50,782 nucleotides of DNA from JBBRVW01 sp038246545 (GCA_038246545.1 JBBRVW010000037.1:1-50782), one strand, 5' to 3'; counted from the first letter of the stretch, positions 8,165 through 16,269 are shown. Translations and numbers: made by a program. The notes: a model not told the origin generated them from the sequence alone.

Positions 8165-9196
8165 ATGACCGACGCACCCGCCCGACGCGCGCTGAACGCC
8201 CGCGCGACCCCGGCCGCCACCATGCTGGCCGCTGTGCAGGACTCCTACGGCGAGGCCGCCGTGCTCCGCGTCGAGCGGGTCGCGCGACCGGAGATCGGTG
8301 ATGACGACGTGCTGGTCCGCGTCGAGGCCGCCGGCGTCGACCAGGGCGTGTGGCACCTGATGACAGGCCTGCCGTACCCGATCCGGATCTCGGGCTACGG
8401 GTTGCGCGCACCGAAGACCCGCGTACGTGGTGGCGACCTCGCAGGGCGGGTGGCCGCCACAGGCAAGGACGTGACCGCGTTCCAGGTCGGCGACGAGGTG
8501 TACGGGTTCGGCCAGGGCACGTTCGCCGAGTTCGCTGTGGCCACACCGGCCAAGCTCGCACGCAAGCCCAGCACCCTCACGTTCGAGCAGGCCGCCGCCA
8601 CCCCCGTGTCCGGGCTGACCGCGCTGCAGGCCGTCCGCAGGGGCCGCGTCGCGAAGGGTCAGCAGGTACTGGTTCTGGGGGCGTCGGGCGGAGTCGGCAG
8701 CTTCGCTGTCCAGATCGCCAGGGCGGCCGGTGCCGTCGTCACCGGGGTGGCCAGCAGCGCGAAGCTGGACCTCGTGCGCGCACTCGGTGCCGACCATGTG
8801 CTCGACTACACCCGCGACGACCTGACCGACCGCTCCGGCGCGTACGACGTGATCCTGGACGTCGGTGGCAACCGCACGCTGACTGCACTGCGACGGCTGC
8901 TCGCTCCGAGGGGGACCCTGGTCATCACCGGCGGTGAGGGCGGTGGTCGGTGGCTCGGCGGGACGGATCGACAGCTGCGTGCGATGGCGCTCTCGCCCTT
9001 CCTCCGGCAACGGCTCGGCACCTTCGTGGCGAGGGAGAACGCCGCCGACCTCGACGGGCTCACCGCTCTGATCGAGAGCGGGCAGGTCACGCCGGCCCTC
9101 GATCGGTCGTACCCGCTGGCCGCGGCGCCGGACGCCATCAGGGACCTGCGCGCCGGCCGCATCCGTGGGAAGGCCGTGGTCCTGCCGTCCTCGTGA
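8165..9196 (+). CDS. Zinc-independent MDR oxidoreductase (NADPH:quinone reductase-like)
   Basis: A 343-residue medium-chain dehydrogenase/reductase. The N-terminal GroES-like substrate domain contains VRVEAAGVDQGVWHLMTG. The Rossmann domain has the AASxGGVG-type loop, here LVLGASGGVGSFAVQIARA, near residues 168-187, followed by GADHVLDY. The catalytic and structural zinc cysteines of alcohol dehydrogenases are absent, placing it with quinone oxidoreductases and related enoyl reductases. ATG 8165 is the family-consistent start; an upstream continuation of the frame would run through the operators. It is divergent from and probably repressed by the TetR protein. The substrate is not predictable. 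Confidence 0.85.
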   Translation: MTDAPARRALNARATPAATMLAAVQDSYGEAAVLRVERVARPEIGDDDVLVRVEAAGVDQGVWHLMTGLPYPIRISGYGLRAPKTRVRGGDLAGRVAATGKDVTAFQVGDEVYGFGQGTFAEFAVATPAKLARKPSTLTFEQAAATPVSGLTALQAVRRGRVAKGQQVLVLGASGGVGSFAVQIARAAGAVVTGVASSAKLDLVRALGADHVLDYTRDDLTDRSGAYDVILDVGGNRTLTALRRLLAPRGTLVITGGEGGGRWLGGTDRQLRAMALSPFLRQRLGTFVARENAADLDGLTALIESGQVTPALDRSYPLAAAPDAIRDLRAGRIRGKAVVLPSS

Positions 9197-9215
9197 CCCA
9201 CCGCCGCCGGTGTGA

Positions 9216-9296
9216 TCAGGACAACGCGACCAGGGTCCCGAGGGCGAGGCCCAGCGCGAGCAGCCAGAGCAGGGTCGGCAAGGCTCGTGGGGACAT
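9216..9296 (-). CDS. 26-residue membrane microprotein
   Basis: ATG at 9294-9296 (minus strand) overlaps the Rieske gene stop as TGATG and is preceded by GGGAGGTG with 4-nt spacing. The product is MSPRALPTLLWLLALGLALG followed by TLVALS: a short basic N-terminus and one hydrophobic helix long enough to span a membrane. The good ribosome-binding site and coupling to the upstream gene make it a credible real gene. It resembles, in size and form only, the single-helix accessory subunits of cytochrome complexes. No homology is recognised. Confidence 0.5.
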   Translation of the reverse strand: MSPRALPTLLWLLALGLALGTLVALS

Positions 9297-9745
9297 CACG
9301 CACCTCCCAGGGTCACGACGCCGTCCGCCACGGTGACCTCGACCGTGGGGAGCCCGGTCGGCGCCGGCCCCTGGACGACGGCACCGGTGGTCGCGTCGAA
9401 CGCACTGCCGTGGCAGGGACACGTGATCCTGCCGTTCGCGACCCCGTCAACCGTGCACCCCTGGTGGGTGCAGGTCGCGGAGAACGCATGCACCGCGTCA
9501 CCGGAGCGGACGAGCACGACATGCTGGCCGCCGAGCACGAGGCCGCCGCCGTCCGGTACGTCGGCCAGCGACGCGAGCCGCTCGCCTCCGCCCGCTGCCG
9601 GCCCGTAGCCGTTGGCGGCGGCGCCCGACGGTCCGGTGCCGCTAGCCGCCTGGCTGCGCCGGGCCAGCGCGAACCCGGCCACCGCGCCGAGCCCGACCAC
9701 GCCGGAGCCACGGAGCACGGTGCGTCGGGTCAGCGGGGCAGTCAT
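9296..9745 (-). CDS. Tat-exported Rieske [2Fe-2S] protein
   Basis: A 149-residue protein with an N-terminal twin-arginine signal (RRTVLRGSG, then a hydrophobic stretch and AxA-like sequence) and an Ala/Gly-rich linker. The small Rieske domain has both cluster ligand sets, CTHQGC and CPCHGS, about 20 residues apart. It should be exported or membrane-anchored by its uncleaved signal helix and carry out one-electron transfer. Its ATG overlaps the stop of the upstream membrane gene (ATGA, 9742-9745), and its stop overlaps the following microprotein start. It is far smaller than actinobacterial QcrA, so it is not the respiratory bc1 Rieske subunit. Confidence 0.9.
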   Translation of the reverse strand: MTAPLTRRTVLRGSGVVGLGAVAGFALARRSQAASGTGPSGAAANGYGPAAGGGERLASLADVPDGGGLVLGGQHVVLVRSGDAVHAFSATCTHQGCTVDGVANGRITCPCHGSAFDATTGAVVQGPAPTGLPTVEVTVADGVVTLGGA

Positions 9746-10335
9746 GTCAGCGGCACCCCCGACCGGGTGAAGAACCACAGCGCCGACGTGAGCCAGATCA
9801 GCGCGAGCGCACCGAGCACTGTGCCGCCGAGCACCGGGAGCGCCCAGCCGGGCAGCCCGCGGACCCGGAGGCCGAGCATCTTGGCGGCGTACGCGCCGTA
9901 GAACAGGCACCCTGCCAGTCCGTGCAGCACCACCCGCGGACTGCCGGTCGCGAGGCCGAGCGCCCACAGGCAGTGCAGCGCCACGGGCAGCGTCACGGTG
10001 AACGCGGCCGCGCCCGACCACCGGTGCGCCGAAGCGACCCAGCCGGGGGCGCGTCCGGGAAGCCCGGGGAGCCGGCCCCACATCCACAGCGCCGTGCTGA
10101 GCTGCACCAGGAGGAAGACGGTGGCGAGGGTCGTGAGCCACGCCTTCATCTGGAGCATCCCGGAGAAGCCGAACGTCGCGAACGGGCGGCCCGCCGGCTC
10201 GTGCACCCGGGCGTAGGTGCCGAGCGCCAGGGCGACCGATGCCCCCAGGAGCAGGAGCGCCGCCCCGGCCGGCCGGGCGGACACGGGCCGGGTCCGCACC
10301 ACGCCGTCCGCCACCGACCTCACCTCGACGATCAC
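9742..10335 (-). CDS. Multi-helix membrane protein (DUF6529-like, cytochrome b561-like topology)
   Basis: From GTG 10335 this encodes 197 residues with five or six hydrophobic segments. Histidines lie in or beside helices (ASAHRWSGAA, ALHCLWALG, VLHGLAG) and could ligate haem. The pattern fits small b-type cytochromes. It resembles a family (DUF6529, recalled not searched) found next to Rieske proteins in Actinomycetota. It is first in a tightly overlapped cassette with the Rieske protein and microprotein. The frame is open further upstream to 10428, but that extra sequence is low-complexity and lacks a good start. Haem binding is an inference; the function is unknown. Confidence 0.7.
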   Translation of the reverse strand: MIVEVRSVADGVVRTRPVSARPAGAALLLLGASVALALGTYARVHEPAGRPFATFGFSGMLQMKAWLTTLATVFLLVQLSTALWMWGRLPGLPGRAPGWVASAHRWSGAAAFTVTLPVALHCLWALGLATGSPRVVLHGLAGCLFYGAYAAKMLGLRVRGLPGWALPVLGGTVLGALALIWLTSALWFFTRSGVPLT

Positions 10336-10438
10336 TGTCGTCCGTCGGCCGCCGGCGCGCAACGGGGACAGAGCCGGACGCCCGGCGCGAAGCCGGCCAC
10401 CTGGCGGCCGGTCCGCCCCACGGTGCACGCGTCGGGTG

Positions 10439-10849
10439 TCACGGGTCTGGGGTCACGACCGTCGAGTCGCCGGTCACCCGGTCGACAGTGACGACCAGCA
10501 CCACCCGCTGCGGGTTCGGGCGCGGCGGCCGGTACCGCTCGGCGTAGCGCCGCTCGGCATCGGTCACCGCGTCGGCCCGGCGCTCGACCGTGGCCTCGCC
10601 CTCGAGCGAGAGCCAGCGCCGCCCGTCGACCTGGCACAGCACGGCCCGGCAGCCGGGCTCGGCGTTGCGCACCTTGCGCGTCGGGCCGCTCGCGATGATT
10701 CGCGCCACCCGGGCATCGGGGTCCCAGGTGAAGCCGACCGGCACGACGTGCGGGGAGCCGTCGGGCCGCAGGGTCGTGAGGGTGGCGAGGTGCCGCTCGG
10801 CGAGGAACGCCAGCGCTGCGGCAGGTAGCTCGTTCGGGTGCAACGCCAC
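10439..10849 (-). CDS. PPOX-class (probable F420-dependent) oxidoreductase
   Basis: A 136-residue split-barrel flavin/F420-binding protein similar to the Rv1155 type. TLRPDGSPHVVPVGFTWD near residue 29 is the typical second and third strand. It is followed by SGPTRKVRNAEPGCRAVL, where the Arg/Lys contact the cofactor phosphate, and by the WLSLEGEATV strand. The GTG start at 10849 lies one base after the stop of the upstream phosphatase gene, implying one transcript. Such proteins reduce biliverdin-like or F420-accessible substrates; the actual substrate is unknown. An FMN-binding role is also possible. Confidence 0.8.
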   Translation of the reverse strand: MALHPNELPAAALAFLAERHLATLTTLRPDGSPHVVPVGFTWDPDARVARIIASGPTRKVRNAEPGCRAVLCQVDGRRWLSLEGEATVERRADAVTDAERRYAERYRPPRPNPQRVVLVVTVDRVTGDSTVVTPDP

Positions 10850-10850
10850 G

Positions 10851-11384
10851 TCAGGCCCGGGCCGGCAGGGCGCGACGAACGGCGTCGAGCAGGCCGCGGC
10901 AGGCCCGCTCCACCTGCTCCAGGACCTCGGCGAAGTCGCGGCCGTCGCCGAAGTAGGGGTCGGCCACCTCGGCACCCTCGGCGGCGTCCCCGTCGAACGA
11001 GCGCAGCAACCGCACCTTGGCGCGCTGCCCGTCGTTGCGCGCCAGGGCGCGGAGCTCCCGCAGGTGGCCCTGGTCGAGCGCCAGCACCAGGTCCCGGCCG
11101 TCGAGCCAGCCCCGCTCGAACACCCGGGCCCGGTGCGCGCGCCCGTCGTACCCGCCGTCGCCCAGGGCCGCAATGGCCCGGACGTCGGCCGGGCCGCCGA
11201 CGTGCCACGCGTTCGTCCCCGCCGAGTCCACCGCCACCAGGTCGGACATGCCCTCGTCGTCGACCAGGCGCTGCATCACGACGGCCGCCATCGGTGACCG
11301 GCAGATGTTGCCGGTGCACACGAAGCAGAGGCGGTACGTGGGGCCGGCCGCCGGTACGTCGACGCTGTCGTCCATGTCCTCCAT
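10851..11384 (-). CDS. Low-molecular-weight protein-tyrosine phosphatase
   Basis: A 177-residue LMW-PTP fold. The P-loop CTGNICRS, which supplies the nucleophilic Cys and the Arg, lies near residue 21. The general-acid loop DPYFGD lies near residue 137. It hydrolyses phosphotyrosine or a low-molecular-weight phosphoester; arsenate reductases share the fold but lack this DPxF context. Two ATGs (11384 and 11375) are possible starts and neither has a strong ribosome-binding site. It is upstream of and nearly overlapping the PPOX gene, and divergent from the small membrane protein at 11431. Confidence 0.9.
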   Translation of the reverse strand: MEDMDDSVDVPAAGPTYRLCFVCTGNICRSPMAAVVMQRLVDDEGMSDLVAVDSAGTNAWHVGGPADVRAIAALGDGGYDGRAHRARVFERGWLDGRDLVLALDQGHLRELRALARNDGQRAKVRLLRSFDGDAAEGAEVADPYFGDGRDFAEVLEQVERACRGLLDAVRRALPARA

Positions 11385-11430
11385 GGTCGCAGGGCTCAGC
11401 CGGCGGGCTGTTCGTGCCGATGCACCGAGG

Positions 11431-11721
11431 GTGACGTCGTTCTTCCCCGAGCCGCACGAGCAGGTCGCACCCGCCCCCGAGGCCGGGGCGAACGGGCTGC
11501 GCGCCGCCGGCGGACCCGTGGTGCGCCGGGTGGTACCGACCCAGAGCCGGTGGGCCCGGTCCGCGACCACATTCGGGCCGGTCGGCCGGGTCGTCGGCAC
11601 CGTGCTGCTGGTCGCGGTCGGCGTGTGGCTGGCGATCTTCGCGCTGATCGGTGCCGCTGTCTGGTGGCTCGTCGTGGTGCCGTGGGCGCTGCGCGACCTC
11701 TGGCGCCCCGGGCGCCGCTGA
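11431..11721 (+). CDS. Small membrane protein of unknown function
   Basis: A 96-residue product from GTG 11431: a Pro/Ala-rich hydrophilic N-terminal half, then one long hydrophobic stretch (VGTVLLVAVGVWLAIFALIG and onward) of about 35 residues, and a basic tail (WRPGRR). That length could form a helical hairpin. It is divergent from the phosphatase and convergent with the VOC gene. Starts at GTG 11518 or 11521 would also fit. No family is recognised. Confidence 0.5.
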   Translation: MTSFFPEPHEQVAPAPEAGANGLRAAGGPVVRRVVPTQSRWARSATTFGPVGRVVGTVLLVAVGVWLAIFALIGAAVWWLVVVPWALRDLWRPGRR

Positions 11722-11730
11722 CCCGACCGG

Positions 11731-12207
11731 TCAGGCGGCGGCGTCGCGAGCCCGCTCGAGCTCGGCGACGTCGATCTTCGACATCTGCAGCATCGCGCCC
11801 ATCACGGCCTCCGCGACCCGGGGGTCGGGATCGTTGAGCAGCTCGATCAGTGCCCTGGGCACGACCTGTCACGACAGACCCCAGCGGTCCTTGATCCAGC
11901 CGCACGGACCGGGCTCGCCGCCACGGGCGAAGGCGTCCCAGTAGTGGTCGACCTCGGCCTGGTCCGCGCAGTCGATCATGAACGAGACGGCCTCGGTGAA
12001 CCGGTGCTCGGGACCGCCGTTCAGCCCGACGTAGGTCTGGCCGTCCAGGTCGAACTCCACCGTCATGACGGTGCCGGCGGGCCGGGGCCCGGCCTCCTGG
12101 TAGCGCTGCACGTGGGTGATCGACGAGTTCGGGAAGAGAGCGACGTAGAAGCTCGCCGCGTCCTCGGCCTCGGTGTCGAACCACAGCCACGGTGTCGTCC
12201 TGGGCAT
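11731..12207 (-). pseudogene. VOC/PhnB-family protein interrupted by in-frame TGA
   Basis: The frame from ATG 12207 (preceded by GGAGGAAGG) gives the PhnB-like start MPRTTPWLWFDTEAEDAASF and continues to DRWGLS, where codon 113 is TGA (11869-11871). The same frame then reads QVVPRALIELLNDPDPRVAE and further to KIDVAELERARDAAA, ending at 11731. In this family the residue after GLS is Trp (GLSWQVVP), so one G-to-A change (TGG to TGA) explains the stop. Everything else is intact. It may be a recent nonsense mutation, a sequencing error, or readthrough. The family is cupin-like dimeric; members are of mostly unknown function. Confidence 0.8.
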
Positions 12208-12250
12208 GTCGGTGTCCTTCCTCCGTGCGTGCGGGCGTCACCGGTCTGAC

Positions 12251-12266
12251 CCGGGCCACGGCCCGG
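12251..12266 (-). terminator. Inverted repeat downstream of the PuuB-like gene
   Basis: CCGGGCC (12251-12257) and GGCCCGG (12260-12266) flank AC, about 28 bp beyond the stop of the leftward polyamine gene set and before the VOC gene ribosome-binding site. It is a plausible weak terminator of that operon; there is no T-tract. Confidence 0.35.
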
Positions 12267-12293
12267 ACTCATCGGTAGACACCTCGCCACCGG

Positions 12294-13673
12294 TCAGTGC
12301 CAGCCGAGCAGCCGGTGCATCAGCGCGGCCCGCCGGGACGGCCGGCCGGTGCGCTCCTCCTCGGCGTCGGCCCCCGTCATCAGGGTGAGCGCCGCGCTTA
12401 CCCCGAGCCAGCGCAGCGGCTCCGGCTCCCACCGGCGCGACCGGTGACCGACCCACGGCAGCCGCACCAGGTCGCTGTCGCGGCGCAGCACCAGGTCGGC
12501 CAGCGTGCGGCCCGCGAGGTTGGTCGTGGACACGCCGTCGCCGACGTAGCCCCCGGCCCACGCCAGACCGGTCCTCCGGTCGAGGCCGACCGAGGCGCAC
12601 CAGTCGCGCGCGATCCCGAGCGGGCCACCCCACGCGTGGGTGAACGCCGCGCCCTCGACGGCAGGCAGCAGGTCGACGAGGGTGCGGTGCAGGGCGGCGA
12701 ACACAGCGGGGTCGCTGTCCTGCTCTGGGCGGATCCTCGACCCGAAGTGGTACGGCGCCCCGCGGCCACCGAAGGCCAGCCGGTGGTCGGCGGTGCGCTG
12801 GCCGTAGACGACGAGGTGCCGGAAGTCGGTGAACGTCTCGCGGCGTTGCAGGCCGATGCGGTCCCACACGTCGTCGGGCAGCGGCTCGGTGGCGACCATC
12901 AGGGAGTAGACCGGGGCCACGGTGCGGCGCCTGCCGGGCAGCTCCGGGGTGAACCCCTCGGTGGCGCGGACCACCACCTCGGCGCGGACCCGGCCGTGCG
13001 GGGTCACGGCGGTCTGCGGCTCGATCGCCGTCACCGGTGTGCGCTCGTGAAGGGTCACGCCACGGGCCTCCACGGCGCGGGCGAGACCGCGGGCGAGCCG
13101 CGCCGGGTGGATCGCGGCGCAGTGCGGGGTGTACGTCGCACCGAGCAGGCCGGCTGCCTGCAGGCGGGCCCGCGCGTCGTCGGAGCCGAGCAGCGCGAGG
13201 TCGTCCTCGCCGAAGCCCCAGCGCCGCGCCTCGGCGACCTCGGCCCGCGCCCGGTCGAGCTGCACCGGCGTGCGGGCCGCGACGACGGTTCCCCCCTTCG
13301 CGAAGTCACAGTCGATGCCCTCCGCCGCGGCGACCCTGCCCACCTCGTCGACGGCACCCTGCATGGCCCGGTGCTGCGCGACGGCACTGTCGCGGCCGTA
13401 GCGCCGGGCGAGCCAGGCAACCGGTGCCGGGAAGAGCGCGGAGCACCAGCCGCCGTTGCGCCCGCTCGCCCCGAAGCCGGCCACCTCGCGCTCGAGGACG
13501 ACGATGCGCAGGGTTGGGTCGGCCAGCGCCAGGTAGTACGCGGTCCACAGGCCGGTGTAGCCGGCCCCGACGACCGCGACGTCGACCTCGAGGTCGCCGC
13601 CCAGGGCGGGGCGCGGGGTGAAGTCGTCGTCAGCGGTGTCGTGCCACAGCGAGAGCCGCCGGTAGTCGGTCAC
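12294..13673 (-). CDS. FAD-dependent amine oxidoreductase, PuuB-like (copy 1)
   Basis: A 459-residue DAO-fold flavoenzyme. The N-terminal dinucleotide motif VAVVGAGYTGLWTAYYLA lies near residue 31, followed by the FAD-contact segment FGASGRNGGWCSALF. These are typical of the gamma-glutamylputrescine oxidase/glycine-oxidase group. The C-terminal HAWGGPLGIARDW and GGYVGDGVSTTNLAGRTLAD complete the FAD site. GTG 13673 with GGGAG upstream is chosen over longer openings. It is downstream of an aminotransferase and Lrp gene, so an oxidase or dehydrogenase for putrescine or a derivative is likely. No gamma-glutamylputrescine synthetase is in the window, so the substrate may be the free amine. Confidence 0.82.
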   Translation of the reverse strand: MTDYRRLSLWHDTADDDFTPRPALGGDLEVDVAVVGAGYTGLWTAYYLALADPTLRIVVLEREVAGFGASGRNGGWCSALFPAPVAWLARRYGRDSAVAQHRAMQGAVDEVGRVAAAEGIDCDFAKGGTVVAARTPVQLDRARAEVAEARRWGFGEDDLALLGSDDARARLQAAGLLGATYTPHCAAIHPARLARGLARAVEARGVTLHERTPVTAIEPQTAVTPHGRVRAEVVVRATEGFTPELPGRRRTVAPVYSLMVATEPLPDDVWDRIGLQRRETFTDFRHLVVYGQRTADHRLAFGGRGAPYHFGSRIRPEQDSDPAVFAALHRTLVDLLPAVEGAAFTHAWGGPLGIARDWCASVGLDRRTGLAWAGGYVGDGVSTTNLAGRTLADLVLRRDSDLVRLPWVGHRSRRWEPEPLRWLGVSAALTLMTGADAEEERTGRPSRRAALMHRLLGWH

Positions 13674-13683
13674 GCGGCTCCCG

Positions 13684-14355
13684 TCACCGGACCCAGGAGC
13701 CGAGGTACGCCGGCACCGGGGGGTCACCGCGCAGGTCGGGTGCCGGGCGCGGGGCGCCGGTCACCTCGCGCAGCGGCAGCACGCCGGCCCAGACCGGCAG
13801 GTCGAGGTCGTCGTCCGCGTCGTCCGGCGGCGAGTCGCTCACCTTCACCGACCACTCGGACAGCGGCAGCGACAGCACGAGGGTCGCGGCCAGCTCCTTG
13901 CCGTTCGGCTGCCGCGCCTCGGCCCAGCGCCCCGGCAGCAGGTGCTCGGTGACCCGTTCGAGCGCAACCAGCTGCTCAGCGCCCCCGAGCACGGTCGCGA
14001 CCCCGAGCACCATCGCGCAGCGATAGTGCATCGAGGACTCGAACACCGACCGGGCCGCGACCAGCCCGTCGACCAGGGTCACGGTGAGGCAGGTCGGCGC
14101 GCCCTCGGCAAGGCTGCGGAACAGCCGGCTACCGGTCGACCCGTGGAACAGCACCGCGTCGCCGTCACGGGCGTACGCGACGGGGACGACGTACGGCTGG
14201 CCGTCGGGGTCGCGGACGGCGACGTGCGCCACCCGGCCGGCGTCCAGCACGGAGTCCAGCACCGCACGGTCCTCGACCTGCTTCTCCGGCAGCCGCCTGA
14301 CCCTGGTGCGCGCTGACGCCGCAGGCGAGGACGGGACCGTCAGAGCCGGCTCCAC
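13684..14355 (-). CDS. Pyridoxamine 5'-phosphate oxidase-like flavoprotein
   Basis: A 223-residue NimA-type split-barrel protein. After a short N-terminus, VLDAGRVAHVAVRDPDGQPY is followed by VVPVAYARDGDAVLFHGSTG, LFRSLAEGAPTCLTVTLVDG and SSMHYRCAMVLG. The C-terminal third carries an acidic DDADDDLDLP patch. The start is GTG 14355, overlapping the aminotransferase stop by 16 bp. FMN binding is inferred from the family. In the polyamine operon it might reduce or protect a PLP-type or aldehyde intermediate, but no substrate is shown. Confidence 0.75.
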   Translation of the reverse strand: MEPALTVPSSPAASARTRVRRLPEKQVEDRAVLDSVLDAGRVAHVAVRDPDGQPYVVPVAYARDGDAVLFHGSTGSRLFRSLAEGAPTCLTVTLVDGLVAARSVFESSMHYRCAMVLGVATVLGGAEQLVALERVTEHLLPGRWAEARQPNGKELAATLVLSLPLSEWSVKVSDSPPDDADDDLDLPVWAGVLPLREVTGAPRPAPDLRGDPPVPAYLGSWVR

Positions 14356-15734
14356 GCCTCGGTGAGCACCGAGCGAAGGATCTGCTCCATCTCGTCGAAG
14401 TGCGACTGGTCGCAGACCAGCGGCGGCGAGAGCTGGATCACCGGGTCGCCCCGGTCGTCGGCCCGGCAGTACAGCCCGGCGTCGAACAGCGCCTTGGACA
14501 GGAAGCCGCGGAGGAGTCGCTCCGACTCGTCGTCGTTGAACGTCTCGCGGGTGGCCTTGTCCTTCACCATCTCGATGCCGAAGAAGAAGCCGTCGCCGCG
14601 GACGTCACCGACGATGGGCAGGTCGTTGAGCTTCTCCAGCGTGCGACGGAAGTCGCCTGTGGTGTCACGGACGTGCTCGTTGAGCTTCTCGCGCTCGAAG
14701 ATGTCGAGGTTCGCCAGCGCCACCGCGGTCGACACCGGGTGCCCGCCGAACGTGTAGCCGTGGGCGAAGGAGTTGTGGCCCTGGAGGAACGGCTCCATGA
14801 TCCGGTCGGTCGCGATCATCGCGCCGATGGGGGAGTAGCCCGAGGTCATGCCCTTGGCGCAGGTGATGATGTCGGGCTGGTAGCCGAAGCGGTCCGCGCC
14901 GAAGTAGTGCCCGAGGCGGCCGAACGCACAGATGACCTCGTCGGAGACGAGCAGCACGTCGTACTTGTCGCAGATCTCGCGGACCCGAGCGAAGTAGTTG
15001 GGCGGCGGCGGGAAGCAGCCGCCGGAGTTCTGCACCGGCTCGACGAACACCGCGGCCACGGTCTCGGGACCCTCGAACTCGATGGCCTCCTCGATGCGGT
15101 CGGCCGCCCAGAGGCCGAACGCCTCCAGGTCGTCGCCGTGCTCGGGCGCCCGGTAGAAGTTGGTGTTGGGCACCTTGTGCGCACCTGGCACCAGGGGCTC
15201 GAACATCGCCTTGGCGGCGGGGATGCCGGTGATCGAGAGCGCACCGTGGGGGGTGCCGTGGTAGGCGACGTTACGGCTGATGACCTTGTGCTTCATCGGC
15301 TTGCCGGTGAGCTTGAAGTACTGCTTGGCCACCTTCCACGCCGACTCGACGGCCTCGCCGCCACCGGTGGTGAAGAAGACCCGGTTGAGGTCGCCCGGCG
15401 CGAGATGGGCGAGCCGCTCGGCGAGCTCGACCGCCTTGGGGTGCGCGTAGGACCACAACGGGAAGAACGCCAGCTCGCTCGCCTGCTTCGCGGCGACCTC
15501 GGCCAGCTCGGTGCGGCCGTGTCCGGCCTGCACCACGAACAGGCCGGACAGGCCGTCGAGGTAGCGCTTGCCGTTCGCGTCCCAGATGTAGGGGCCCTCA
15601 CCGCGCGTGATGACGGGGACGTCGGCCTGCTGGTAGGCCGACATCCGGGTGAAGTGCATCCACAGGTGGTCGCGCGCCGAGGCGGCGAGCGCCGCCGAGT
15701 CGAGAGCGGTGGTGGGATCGGTGGTCATGGTCAT
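14340..15734 (-). CDS. Class III aminotransferase (putrescine/diamine-pyruvate type)
   Basis: A 464-residue PLP enzyme of the omega-amine:pyruvate transaminase group (SpuC-like). It has the cofactor-binding TTGGGEAVESAWKVAKQYF near residue 125, VISRNVAYHGTPHGALS near 153, the SDEVICAFGRLG loop with its PLP-contacting Asp near 268, and the Schiff-base lysine in ITCAKGMTSGYSP near 297. The likely reaction is putrescine + pyruvate to 4-aminobutanal + alanine. ATG 15734 overlaps the Lrp stop (ATGA). The aldehyde product would feed the dehydrogenase encoded divergently at 16378. Other diamines or taurine are possible substrates. Confidence 0.85.
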   Translation of the reverse strand: MTMTTDPTTALDSAALAASARDHLWMHFTRMSAYQQADVPVITRGEGPYIWDANGKRYLDGLSGLFVVQAGHGRTELAEVAAKQASELAFFPLWSYAHPKAVELAERLAHLAPGDLNRVFFTTGGGEAVESAWKVAKQYFKLTGKPMKHKVISRNVAYHGTPHGALSITGIPAAKAMFEPLVPGAHKVPNTNFYRAPEHGDDLEAFGLWAADRIEEAIEFEGPETVAAVFVEPVQNSGGCFPPPPNYFARVREICDKYDVLLVSDEVICAFGRLGHYFGADRFGYQPDIITCAKGMTSGYSPIGAMIATDRIMEPFLQGHNSFAHGYTFGGHPVSTAVALANLDIFEREKLNEHVRDTTGDFRRTLEKLNDLPIVGDVRGDGFFFGIEMVKDKATRETFNDDESERLLRGFLSKALFDAGLYCRADDRGDPVIQLSPPLVCDQSHFDEMEQILRSVLTEAWSRL

Positions 15735-16204
15735 CTGGTTCCCCAGTTGTAGAGCTGCTTGCGGAGTTTGAGGTAGACGAACGACTCGGTGCTGCGCACC
15801 GAGGGGACTGCGCGGATGCGCTTGGACACGAGCTCGAGCAGGTGGTCGTCGTCCTCGCAGACCACCTCGACCAGCAGGTCGAAGCTGCCGGCTGTGATGA
15901 CGACGTAGTCGACCTCGGCCATGTCGGCGATCTTCTCGGCCACGGCCTCGACGTCGCCCTCGCAGGAGATGCCGATCATGGCCTGGCGCGGGAAGCCCAC
16001 CTGGAGCGGGTCGGTCACCGCGACGATCTGCATGACGCCGGCGTCGAGCAGCCGCTGGACCCGCTGCCGCACCGCGGCCTCGGACAGACCGACGGCCTTG
16101 CCGATCGAGGCGTACGCGCGGCGGCCGTCCTCCTGCAGCTGCTCGATGATCGCCTTGGAGACGTCGTCGAGGACGACGCCGCTGCTGCGCTCCCTGGCTG
16201 ACAT
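15731..16204 (-). CDS. Lrp/AsnC-family transcriptional regulator
   Basis: A 157-residue Lrp-type regulator: the N-terminal HTH (VSKAIIEQLQEDGRRAYASI, then LSEAAVRQRVQRLLDAGV) and a C-terminal RAM effector-binding domain (GISCEGDVEAVAEKIADMA, VVITAGSFDLLVEVVCEDDD). Lrp proteins form octamers that respond to amino acids or related amines. It is first in the leftward operon and divergent from the aldehyde dehydrogenase, so it probably controls both directions from the 173-bp gap. In comparable clusters the regulator senses the amine; that is inference here. Confidence 0.9.
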   Translation of the reverse strand: MSARERSSGVVLDDVSKAIIEQLQEDGRRAYASIGKAVGLSEAAVRQRVQRLLDAGVMQIVAVTDPLQVGFPRQAMIGISCEGDVEAVAEKIADMAEVDYVVITAGSFDLLVEVVCEDDDHLLELVSKRIRAVPSVRSTESFVYLKLRKQLYNWGTR

Positions 16205-16244
16205 GCCCGCGATCCTCGCCCTTCCAGAGGGGCGTTGGCAAGTG

Positions 16245-16269
16245 AATCCGTCGCAAACACGGTCGGATT
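16245..16269. promoter_or_regulatory. Candidate Lrp operator in the divergent gap
   Basis: AATCCG (16245-16250) and CGGATT (16264-16269) form a perfect 6-bp inverted repeat with 13-bp spacer, 41 bp upstream of the Lrp ATG. A further GAATC lies at 16274-16278. This is the most AT-rich part of the gap. A possible promoter for the rightward operon is TTGAGA (16304-16309) with TAGGCT (16325-16330), 15-bp spacing. Assignment to Lrp is by position. Confidence 0.4.

Noticed and set aside
9216..9422. 68-codon version of the microprotein starting further upstream
   Set aside because: The upstream part is the Rieske gene in another frame; the coupled ATG at 9296 has the good ribosome-binding site.
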